A program made the translations under genes and the position numbers. The notes beneath the pieces were generated by a model, which saw only the letters and a list, made by a program, of their open reading frames with translations, had not been told where the DNA came from and made no database searches. 64,000 nucleotides of DNA from Ruminococcus sp. GTDB taxonomy: Bacteria; Bacillota; Clostridia; Oscillospirales; Ruminococcaceae. The stretch's first letter is position 1; every line of letters begins with the position of its first letter. Shown one piece after another: positions 57,791 to 64,000 of this stretch. The stretch covers positions 1 through 64,000 of the forward strand of contig JAFQHO010000006.1 in assembly GCA_017397925.1 (NCBI GenBank), written 5' to 3'.

Positions 57791-60012
57791 AATTTACAAT
57801 TTACACCGCCGATTGCAGTGGCAATCCGAAGAACAGAAGTTATCCACATGAGGTAGTTGTTACATCGACTGCCGACTTGAAAAAGGCAGTCCGCTTTGAC
57901 CATGTGTGTGCAAGGTATACGGATAATCTCCGCAGTGAGGCGAACTTTCAGATGTCCGATGTGTATGTGCTTGACTGCGATAATACGCACAGTGATAATT
58001 CTGAAGACTGGATTGACGCTGAAAAGCTCTCGGCAATTCTGCCCGACGTTGCCTATGCCGTTGTTTACAGCCGCAGTCATATGCTCCCGAAGAATGGAAA
58101 AACGGCACGTCCGAAAATGCATATATATTTCCCCTCCTGCATTTGCAATGACGCCACTGTGCATAAGGAACTGAAACGCCGTATTCAGCGTGAACTGTCG
58201 TTCTTTGACAGTAACGCCCTTGACGCCGCACGATTTTTCTTCGGCAGTACAGGAGATGTGGAGTGGCATGAAGGCTCTCTTTCCATTGAGGACTGGCTGC
58301 TGTTTATGAAATCGAACCGTAGCATCCCACAGGGACAGCGTAACGCCACTATGTCCCGTGCGGCGGGTCGTATTGTCAAGCGTTTTGGTATCGGTGATGA
58401 CGCTCATGAAAAATTCCTTGAAAGAGCCGCTGAATGTGAGCCTCCTCTGGATGATGAAGAACTGGAAACCATTTGGCATTCCGCTTGTAAATTCGGCAAA
58501 AAAGTAGCAAAGCAGGAGGGATATGTATCTCCCGAAGAATATGGCAAACACAGTATGATACCCGATGATTTCTCTGATGTAGGAGAGGCACGTACCCTTG
58601 CGGATTGTTTCGGTGATGAACTTGTATTTACAAAAGCTACGGATTATCTTCGTTATAACGGTGTTTATTGGGAGGAAAACGAGCAGTCTGCGATTCTTGC
58701 CATGATGGAACATACCGATGCGCAGCTTACTAAGGCGGATGAACTGGAAGCCGCGGCACTTGAAAAAATGCAGATTGCAGGTATTAACATAGAAGCGGCA
58801 ATGAAAGGCGGTAAAAAGTTTGTAGATAGCTTGTCGGATGAACAACTTGATGCATATAACGCCTATGCTTTTGCAAAATCGTTCAAGGCTTATGTTATGA
58901 AATATCGCAATATGCGTGGTCTGAACAATGCCCTTGACGCGGCAAAGGCTCTTGTGCAACGGCCACCCGAAGCACTTGACAGTCAGGCGATGTTGCTGAA
59001 TACACCCGGCGGCACATATTATCTGCCCGATGGCATGGACGGCTGGAGGGCAACGGACCCTGCTGACCTGCTGACAAAGGTTACTGCCGTTGTGCCTTGT
59101 GATGAGGGTATGCAGTTATGGATTAATGCGTTGAAGGTGTTTTTTTGTAACGATTCCCAGCTTATTGATTATGTACAGATGATATGCGGACTTTGTATTG
59201 TGGGAAAGGTGTATGTGGAATCCATGATAATCGCCTATGGTGACGGACGTAATGGTAAATCTACCTTCTGGAATGTGATTTACAAGGTACTTGGCAGTTA
59301 CAGCGGAAATATGTCAGCGGATGCGTTGACAGTCAATTGCAAACGTAATGTAAAACCCGAAATGGCAGAGCTGAAGGGAAAAAGAATGATTATCGCCGCA
59401 GAATTGCAGGAAGGAATGAGGCTGAACACTTCCGTAGTAAAGCAACTGTGCAGCACCGACAGCATTTTTGCAGAAAAAAAGTTTAAAGCTCCATTTGATT
59501 TTGAACCTTCTCACACGCTGATTTTGTATACTAATCACTTGCCAAAAGTAGGTGCTTCTGATGACGGAACTTGGCGTAGATTGATAGTGATTCCATTTCA
59601 TGCAAAGATACATGGGTCAGCGGATATTAAGAATTATACTCAGTATCTGATTGATAATGCGGGCGGCGCAGTTCTCAAATGGTTGATTGAAGGTGCTAAA
59701 AAGGTTATTGCGGCGAATTATCAGATTGCGCCTCCCGACTGCGTCAAAGCTGCTATCGGTTCCTATCGTGATGATAACGATTGGATGGGTACTTTCATCA
59801 ATGAATGCTGTGAGGTAGACAAGACCTACACTGAAAAGTCAGGAGACCTCTATCAGGAGTACAGAAACTACTGTGCACAGAACGGCGAATTTGCAAGAAG
59901 TACTACGGATTTTTATGCCGCCTTGGAACAGGCAGGTTTTAGCAAAAAGAGGACAAATGCAGCACGTTATATTTGCGGTCTTAGACTAAAGAGCGACGAT
60001 TTCCTTAATTGA
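57787..60012 (+). CDS. P4/D5-type primase-helicase of the phage element
   Basis: This 741-residue replication protein has an N-terminal primase-like domain (VLDCDNTHSDN..., KMHIYFPSC), a middle D5_N-like segment and a C-terminal SF3 helicase with Walker A GDGRNGKST at residues 485-493 and motif ELQEGMRLN, followed by LYTNHLPKVGASDDGTWRRLIVIPF, the hallmark of P4-family phage/plasmid primases. It would prime and unwind DNA at the element's origin. It overlaps the DUF4406 gene by 4 nt. A large hairpin (60054-60156) directly downstream may be its origin or another control element. Confidence 0.9.
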   Translation: MKFTIYTADCSGNPKNRSYPHEVVVTSTADLKKAVRFDHVCARYTDNLRSEANFQMSDVYVLDCDNTHSDNSEDWIDAEKLSAILPDVAYAVVYSRSHMLPKNGKTARPKMHIYFPSCICNDATVHKELKRRIQRELSFFDSNALDAARFFFGSTGDVEWHEGSLSIEDWLLFMKSNRSIPQGQRNATMSRAAGRIVKRFGIGDDAHEKFLERAAECEPPLDDEELETIWHSACKFGKKVAKQEGYVSPEEYGKHSMIPDDFSDVGEARTLADCFGDELVFTKATDYLRYNGVYWEENEQSAILAMMEHTDAQLTKADELEAAALEKMQIAGINIEAAMKGGKKFVDSLSDEQLDAYNAYAFAKSFKAYVMKYRNMRGLNNALDAAKALVQRPPEALDSQAMLLNTPGGTYYLPDGMDGWRATDPADLLTKVTAVVPCDEGMQLWINALKVFFCNDSQLIDYVQMICGLCIVGKVYVESMIIAYGDGRNGKSTFWNVIYKVLGSYSGNMSADALTVNCKRNVKPEMAELKGKRMIIAAELQEGMRLNTSVVKQLCSTDSIFAEKKFKAPFDFEPSHTLILYTNHLPKVGASDDGTWRRLIVIPFHAKIHGSADIKNYTQYLIDNAGGAVLKWLIEGAKKVIAANYQIAPPDCVKAAIGSYRDDNDWMGTFINECCEVDKTYTEKSGDLYQEYRNYCAQNGEFARSTTDFYAALEQAGFSKKRTNAARYICGLRLKSDDFLN

Positions 60013-60053
60013 GACTGTCATTTTAGGTATTGAAAAACATCGTAAAATAGGGA

Positions 60054-60156
60054 TGTGACATTCTGTGACTATTATATCTATACTTTACGCAGGCGAGGAA
60101 AAAGTAAAAAAGTGTATATATGTAAGGTATAGAAATGAGTATCACGGAATGTCACA
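60054..60156. repeat. 103-nt two-stem hairpin after the primase gene
   Basis: TGTGACATTCTGTGA (60054-60068) pairs with its inverted copy ending at 60156 over 15 bp (one wobble), and CTATACTTTAC pairs with GTAAGGTATAG further in over 11 bp (one wobble). The apical loop is A-rich. There is no T tract, so it is not a plain terminator. Candidate replication origin, regulatory RNA element or protein-binding site. Confidence 0.65.
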
Positions 60157-60185
60157 AGCCTTAAAAAGGTTTAGGAGATTTTTAT

Positions 60186-60413
60186 ATGATGAAACTGAAT
60201 TTTTATCACTGGGTTATAAAAAGCTTTCTTGGGCATGATGCCCCTGCAGGCGCTTTAGCTTATGACATGTCAAGGGATGTCTATTTCCCGAAAGAAAATA
60301 GCTATGATGATATTTACGATTATCTTGTATATCAGCGTGAAGCATCACAGGAATTTATTGATATTTTCAAGTCGTTATGGACTGTTTACTGCAGGGTGAT
60401 GGCATATGCGTGA
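60186..60413 (+). CDS. YozE-like small phage protein
   Basis: This 75-residue protein matches the YozE/SAM-like pattern: FYHWVIKSFLGHDAPAGALAYDMSRDVYFPKE, then YDDIYDYLVYQ and a final aromatic helix. YozE-type domains are short helical bundles of unknown biochemical role, common in Firmicutes and their phages. The ribosome site is AGGAG. It overlaps the VRR-NUC gene start by 8 nt, so the two are coupled. Confidence 0.8.
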   Translation: MMKLNFYHWVIKSFLGHDAPAGALAYDMSRDVYFPKENSYDDIYDYLVYQREASQEFIDIFKSLWTVYCRVMAYA

Positions 60414-60693
60414 AAAGAACATTGAAATTAGCCTTCGTGATGCGGTAAAAGCTAAGGGTGGTCTTTGTTGGAAGTTTGTTTCTCCCGGCACAGTAGGTGT
60501 ACCCGACCGCATTATATTGATGCCGAAAGGACAAATTGTCTTTGTGGAAACGAAAGCAACGGGTGAAAAGCCAAGAAAAATACAACTGAAGAGGCACAGA
60601 CAGTTAAAAGCACTCGGCTTCCATGTTTATGTACTGGATGATAAAGAAAAAATCACAGAATTAATCTATAGGATTGGAAGTGATGAAGATTGA
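60406..60693 (+). CDS. VRR-NUC domain nuclease
   Basis: This 95-residue stand-alone VRR-NUC protein belongs to the PD-(D/E)XK superfamily: GTVGVPDRIILM supplies the Asp, and VFVETKATG gives the Glu-x-Lys. Its size and position in phage replication operons, before an SNF2 helicase, are typical; the family probably resolves branched DNA or acts with the helicase. Overlaps: 8 nt with the YozE-like gene and 4 nt with the helicase. It is complete. Confidence 0.92.
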   Translation: MREKNIEISLRDAVKAKGGLCWKFVSPGTVGVPDRIILMPKGQIVFVETKATGEKPRKIQLKRHRQLKALGFHVYVLDDKEKITELIYRIGSDED

Positions 60694-62057
60694 AGAAATT
60701 TACACCTCATGAGTACCAGAGATATGCAATCGAATACATCAAAAGTCATCCTATCACAGCCCTGTTCCTTGATATGGGTCTTGGGAAAACAGTCACAACC
60801 CTGACCGCCATCAACGACCTGATGTATGACAGCTTTGAGGTCTCTCGTGTGCTGATCATCGCACCGCTGAGAGTGGCAAGAGATACATGGCCTGCGGAAA
60901 TTGAGAAGTGGGAGCATTTAAGCAATCTGACATATTCCGTTGTAGTCGGTACTGCGGAGGAGCGAAAGGCGGCACTGCAGAAGCAAGCCGATATTTACAT
61001 CATCAACCGTGAAAATGTGCAGTGGCTGATTGAAGAAATGCCCTTTGACTATGACATGGTAGTTATTGATGAGCTGAGTTCCTTCAAAAATCATCAGACC
61101 AAGCGTTTCAAGGCATTGATGAAAGCAAGACCGAAGGTGAAACGCATTGTCGGGCTGACTGGTACACCTTCAAGCAATGGCTTGATGGATTTATATGCGG
61201 AGTTCAGACTTCTGGATATGGGAGAGCGTTTAGGACGATTCATAGGGCAGTATCGTCTGCTATATTTTACACCCGATAAGCGTAATGGCATGGTGGTGTA
61301 TTCCTACAAGCCTCTGCCCGGTGCGGAGGATGCGATATATGAAAAAATTTCCGACATAACCATTTCCATGAGGGCGAAAGACCATTTGAATATGCCGGAG
61401 CTTGTGAACTCCGAATATGCAGTTACATTATCCGCAGAGGAAAAAGAAAAATACATGAAACTGAAAAAAGAACTGATGCTGGAGCTTCCCAATGGTGAAG
61501 TGACTGCCGCTAATTCCGCCAGTCTGAGTAACAAGCTGTCGCAGATGGCAAATGGTGCGATTTACGATGACAGCGGCGAGGTTATCGGCATTCACGACCG
61601 CAAGCTTGACGCACTGGAAGATATCATCGAGGCGGCAAACGGAAAGCCTGTACTTGTAGCGTACTGGTTTAAGCATGATTTACAGCGTATACAGGAGCGT
61701 CTGAAAAAACTGCATATTCCACACAGCACTATGGACAAGCCTGACAGTATCCGCAGATGGAATAACGGTGAAATCCCTGTTGCACTGATACATCCCGCAT
61801 CGGCAGGACATGGCTTGAATCTGCAATCGGGCGGCAGCTGTCTTGTCTGGTTCGGGCTGACGTGGAGTCTGGAGTTATATCAGCAGACCAATGCAAGGCT
61901 ATGGCGACAGGGACAGCAGTCTGAAACAGTGGTCATTCAGCATATCATCGCCAAAGGCACGGTTGATGAGCGTATGATGAAGGCATTGCAGGAAAAGGAT
62001 AAAACACAATCTGCATTGCTGGAGGCAGTGAAGGCGGAGTTGGAGGACATGAAATGA
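60690..62057 (+). CDS. SNF2-type DNA helicase/ATPase
   Basis: This 455-residue SF2 helicase of the SNF2 class has motif I DMGLGKT, motif II DELSSFKN (the DExx position), motif III GLTGTP and C-terminal motif VI QQTNARLWRQGQ. It is a compact phage form without accessory domains. The TTG start overlaps the VRR-NUC stop (TTGA). It follows a nuclease, so branched-DNA processing or replication restart is plausible. The stop overlaps the next start by four bases. Confidence 0.94.
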   Translation: MKKFTPHEYQRYAIEYIKSHPITALFLDMGLGKTVTTLTAINDLMYDSFEVSRVLIIAPLRVARDTWPAEIEKWEHLSNLTYSVVVGTAEERKAALQKQADIYIINRENVQWLIEEMPFDYDMVVIDELSSFKNHQTKRFKALMKARPKVKRIVGLTGTPSSNGLMDLYAEFRLLDMGERLGRFIGQYRLLYFTPDKRNGMVVYSYKPLPGAEDAIYEKISDITISMRAKDHLNMPELVNSEYAVTLSAEEKEKYMKLKKELMLELPNGEVTAANSASLSNKLSQMANGAIYDDSGEVIGIHDRKLDALEDIIEAANGKPVLVAYWFKHDLQRIQERLKKLHIPHSTMDKPDSIRRWNNGEIPVALIHPASAGHGLNLQSGGSCLVWFGLTWSLELYQQTNARLWRQGQQSETVVIQHIIAKGTVDERMMKALQEKDKTQSALLEAVKAELEDMK

Positions 62058-62281
62058 TTAAAGCAGAGAATTCTCCGAGAAAAACAGAGACAGTTTATAT
62101 GCGCCTTGCGGCTGCAATTGTGGAGAGAGCAGTTATTGATTTCCGCTCCGCTGTAAAACACAGGGATTATGAGGAGATGGAACAGCTGAAGAAGTTCTTT
62201 ACTTCGGATTGGTTTCAGATGCTTTGCGATATTGACGGCAAGCTGATTATCAGAACTTTGGAAATGGAGGATGTGGCATGA
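62054..62281 (+). CDS. small phage protein of unknown function
   Basis: This 75-residue helical protein contains RLAAAIVERAVIDFRSAVKH and a short acidic-aromatic segment EEMEQLKKFFTSDWFQMLCDI; similar short products sit between the helicase and DUF1492 genes in related prophages. It overlaps both neighbours by 4 nt (ATGA), so it is translated as part of the operon. No function can be assigned. Confidence 0.72.
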   Translation: MIKAENSPRKTETVYMRLAAAIVERAVIDFRSAVKHRDYEEMEQLKKFFTSDWFQMLCDIDGKLIIRTLEMEDVA

Positions 62282-62721
62282 CAGCAAAAGAATTATTGAA
62301 TCAACCTTGGGAACTGAATCAAAAGATAAACGATAAGCTGGAAAAGGCTGAAAGATTACGACAGGAACTGTATGGCAGAGGTGTCAATTACGATAACACT
62401 TCCCATAGTCCGAATTCCAGTACCGATGCATTGGGCAGAGCTATTGCAAGGATTGTTGATTTTCAGAAAGAAGCCGATGAAATGATTGACCGCCTTGTTG
62501 CACTGAAAATTGAGGTGGAGCATCAGATTGCAATTCTGGATGACCGCCGTTACCGCAGGATTCTTGAGGAGCGTTATTTGTTCTTCGCATCATTCGACAA
62601 GATTGCGGCAGAGCTGGGATACAGCAAGAAGCATATCTATCGATTGCATGATGAGGCGGTAAATACCCTTGATGAAAAGTTGCGACAAAATGCGACTGGA
62701 TGTCCCTTGACTGTCCAATGA
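62278..62721 (+). CDS. DUF1492/ArpU-like late regulator
   Basis: This 147-residue protein matches DUF1492: a coiled coil in the middle and a C-terminal sigma-70 region-4-like helix-turn-helix (ERYLFFASFDKIAAELGYSKKHIYRLHDEAVNTL). The class is proposed to control phage late gene expression. It sits directly before a promoter and an early terminator ahead of the HNH and terminase genes, the natural target for such a factor. It is the last gene of the early operon. Confidence 0.83.
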   Translation: MTAKELLNQPWELNQKINDKLEKAERLRQELYGRGVNYDNTSHSPNSSTDALGRAIARIVDFQKEADEMIDRLVALKIEVEHQIAILDDRRYRRILEERYLFFASFDKIAAELGYSKKHIYRLHDEAVNTLDEKLRQNATGCPLTVQ

Positions 62722-62735
62722 AAATGTGATAGAAT
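62707..62735 (+). promoter_or_regulatory. candidate late promoter before the packaging genes
   Basis: TTGACT (62707-62712) and TAGAAT (62730-62735) are separated by 17 bp, with TG in the extended -10 position. It overlaps the end of the DUF1492 gene. Confidence 0.7.
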
Positions 62736-62758
62736 ATATAATAGCAAATAATATATAC

Positions 62759-62793
62759 AGCCTTTGTGGGAGAAATCCTGCAAGGGCTTTTCT
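62759..62793 (+). terminator. terminator within about 50 nt of the late promoter
   Basis: AGCCTTTG pairs with CAAGGGCT (one wobble), with an inner GGA/TCC pairing, followed by TTTTCTT. It lies before the HNH ribosome site, so late transcription must read through it or be stopped there. Confidence 0.75.
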
Positions 62794-62813
62794 TATACCC
62801 CAAGGAGGAAACC

Positions 62814-63167
62814 ATGCCACGAAAATCCAAGCACCCCTGCAATCACCCAGGCTGTCCCAATCTTACGGAACAGCGATACTGTGAACAGCATAAATCCTTA
62901 CACCCCGACAGACCTTCGGCTGACAGCCGTGGGTACAATAGCCGTTGGCGTAGAGTTCGTGCTGCATATCTTCGCAAGCATCCGCTGTGTGTGCGGTGCA
63001 TGGCTGACGGTCTGTATGTGAAGGCGACGGTGGTCGATCACATCGTTCCTCATCGTGGCGACCAAAGATTGATGTGGGATGAGAGCAATTATCAATCCCT
63101 TTGCAAGCGGTGTCATGATAAAAAGACATGGACGGAGGATAAAAATCCGATTTATGGCTATAAATAG
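62814..63167 (+). CDS. phage HNH endonuclease
   Basis: This 117-residue nuclease has a His/Cys-rich N-terminus (CNHPGCPNLTEQRYCEQH) and a classic HNH core: VVDHIVPHRGD, then NYQSLCKRCHDKKTW with two CxxC-type pairs that bind structural zinc. In HK97-like phages the HNH protein beside terminase is needed for packaging-linked cleavage. The ATG at 62814 follows AAGGAGG; sixteen codons upstream are open but lack a ribosome site. A strong terminator separates it from the terminase gene. Confidence 0.93.
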   Translation: MPRKSKHPCNHPGCPNLTEQRYCEQHKSLHPDRPSADSRGYNSRWRRVRAAYLRKHPLCVRCMADGLYVKATVVDHIVPHRGDQRLMWDESNYQSLCKRCHDKKTWTEDKNPIYGYK

Positions 63168-63284
63168 CCCCTGGGGGTCGATTTATCCCTACAGGGTAAT
63201 CGGAAGAACACCGGCGCCCCCTCTCACGCAGATTTTTCAAATTTCAAACGGGGTATTGACCCCCCAGATACTAAAAATACGAAT

Positions 63285-63333
63285 AAATCCCGATAACACG
63301 GCGTTTCTACCGAAACTGTTATCGGGATTTTTT
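63285..63333 (+). terminator. strong terminator between HNH and terminase genes
   Basis: A perfect 14-bp stem pairs 63285-63298 with 63317-63330 and is followed by T. Its strength inside a packaging operon is unusual and suggests antitermination or a separate terminase promoter. Confidence 0.88.
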
Positions 63334-63378
63334 ATGCTCATTTTTTGAATTTCTTTGATTTTTGGAGGTGAATAGGAT

Positions 63379-63900
63379 ATGGCGAAGGACGGTACAAACC
63401 GTGGAGGTGCAAGGCTGGGTGCAGGACGACCAAGAAAGGCTCTTGCGGATAAAATCGCAGAGGGTAAAACGGCACAGGTCATAATGCAGCCTGTGGATTT
63501 GGAATCCGTGGACACACCGCCTGTCCGTGAGTTTATGCAGGAGCTGCAGCGTGACGGCACAAAGCTGCTCGCCGATGAGGTGTACACGGAAACCTATCAA
63601 TGGCTGAAAGAACGCTCCTGTGAGAAGATTGTCAGCCGACAACTGGTGGAGCAGTATGCTATGAGCATTTCCCGTTGGATACACTGTGAACAGATTGTCA
63701 CGAAATTTGGATATATTTCAAAGCATCCGACCACTAACGCTGCCATAGCTTCTCCCTATGTTGCCATGTCGCAGAATTACATGAAACAGGCAAATCAAAT
63801 CTGGAATCAGATTTTTCAGATTGTCCGTGAGAATTGCAGCGTGGACTTCCAGGGCAATCCACAGGACGATATGATGGAACGACTACTCAGGAGCCGATAA
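63379..63900 (+). CDS. phage terminase small subunit (P27 family)
   Basis: This 173-residue protein has the basic start typical of P27-type small terminases (MAKDGTNRGGARLGAGRPRKA), then an alpha-helical segment that binds DNA (LKERSCEKIVSRQLVEQYAMSI) and a C-terminal part with a conserved pattern FQGNPQDDMMERLL. It recognises the packaging start site and hands DNA to the large subunit, which should lie to the right, beyond the edge. It follows GGAGGTG and sits after a strong terminator; no own promoter is evident. Confidence 0.9.
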   Translation: MAKDGTNRGGARLGAGRPRKALADKIAEGKTAQVIMQPVDLESVDTPPVREFMQELQRDGTKLLADEVYTETYQWLKERSCEKIVSRQLVEQYAMSISRWIHCEQIVTKFGYISKHPTTNAAIASPYVAMSQNYMKQANQIWNQIFQIVRENCSVDFQGNPQDDMMERLLRSR

Positions 63901-63912
63901 GGAGGAACTTTT

Positions 63913-64000
63913 ATGAAATCAGCAGATGTATCTTTCTGGAGAGAACTGAAAGCCAGCAGACCTATGCTCACCAAGCAACAGTACCGCACGATTAAGGGAC
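63913..64000 (+). CDS. start of the next phage gene (partial at right edge)
   Basis: An ATG at 63913, 7 nt after GGAGGA, opens a frame (MKSADVSFWRELKASRPM...) that runs off the right edge. About 29 residues are visible. It lies 12 nt after the terminase small subunit, and may be a morphogenesis or packaging gene, but too little is present for a call. Confidence 0.55.
   Translation, partial: MKSADVSFWRELKASRPMLTKQQYRTIKG

Noticed and set aside
57586-58959. Long minus-strand open frame (457 codons) inside the DUF4406 and primase genes
   Set aside because: It lies antisense to two well-supported genes, has no ribosome site or recognisable domain, and its composition is that of a reversed coding strand.
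1-64000. CRISPR array, tRNA or rRNA genes
   Set aside because: No regularly spaced 25-40 bp repeats and no tRNA cloverleaf or rRNA core sequence was recognised on either strand, within the limits of reading by eye.

Overview
The window looks like a chromosome segment of a spore-forming, plant-fibre-associated Ruminococcus or close Oscillospiraceae relative. The reasons are the sipL-spoIVA spore-coat pair, two secreted proteins with type-I dockerin-like repeats (a mark of cellulosome or amylosome systems in ruminococci), a cell-wall pilus locus, moderate GC and Firmicutes-style Shine-Dalgarno sites. The genus is an inference; there is no rRNA in the window.

Layout. (a) 1-24.2 kb is core and housekeeping sequence: an HD-domain phosphohydrolase and a cytoplasmic GH13 enzyme with a C-terminal DUF1653 domain; an ECF sigma factor with its membrane partner; sipL-spoIVA; a leftward alpha/beta hydrolase-tex-GIY-YIG operon; a secreted dockerin-bearing Cthe_2159-like beta-helix protein; purA; a dockerin-bearing transglutaminase-like protein; an APVLDD-repeat membrane protein beside PspA; a microbial PARG-like protein; a ROK repressor; and a zinc-ribbon membrane protein. 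Several intergenic gaps hold palindromic repeats. (b) 24.5-42.3 kb is one long rightward operon behind a near-consensus promoter: a coiled-coil protein, signal peptidase I, a 3985-residue LPSTG adhesin that contains a complete-looking GH9 cellulase domain, an LPGTG major pilin, a class C sortase, an LPQTG minor/anchor pilin and a second sortase. It reads as a sortase-assembled pilus carrying a cellulase, a possible cellulose-gripping and cutting appendage. (c) 42.4-48.1 kb is a leftward accessory island: a truncated Spo0A paralogue with a degenerate receiver, an AAA-ATPase/PD-(D/E)XK protein, and an MmeI-like single-chain restriction-modification enzyme with a small helix-hairpin-helix partner. 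(d) 48.1-64 kb is the left part of a prophage or phage-like element. A leftward LexA-like repressor / ImmA-type peptidase / Y-family polymerase / YolD operon faces a rightward replication operon: DUF2800 nuclease-like, DUF2815, family A DNA polymerase, AP2 fragment, DUF4406, P4-type primase-helicase, YozE-like, VRR-NUC, SNF2 helicase, DUF1492, HNH and terminase small subunit. The element runs off the right edge; no integrase or attachment site is visible.

How it works together. The pilus operon encodes its own secretion peptidase, subunits and sortases, so it could be self-sufficient for assembly. The dockerin proteins imply cohesin partners elsewhere in the genome. The phage region carries three structured elements: a rod-like RNA ending in a U-run just before the DUF2800 cluster, a large hairpin after the primase, and a promoter followed at once by a terminator in front of the packaging genes. 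Functional statements come from motif recognition by eye; no database search was run.
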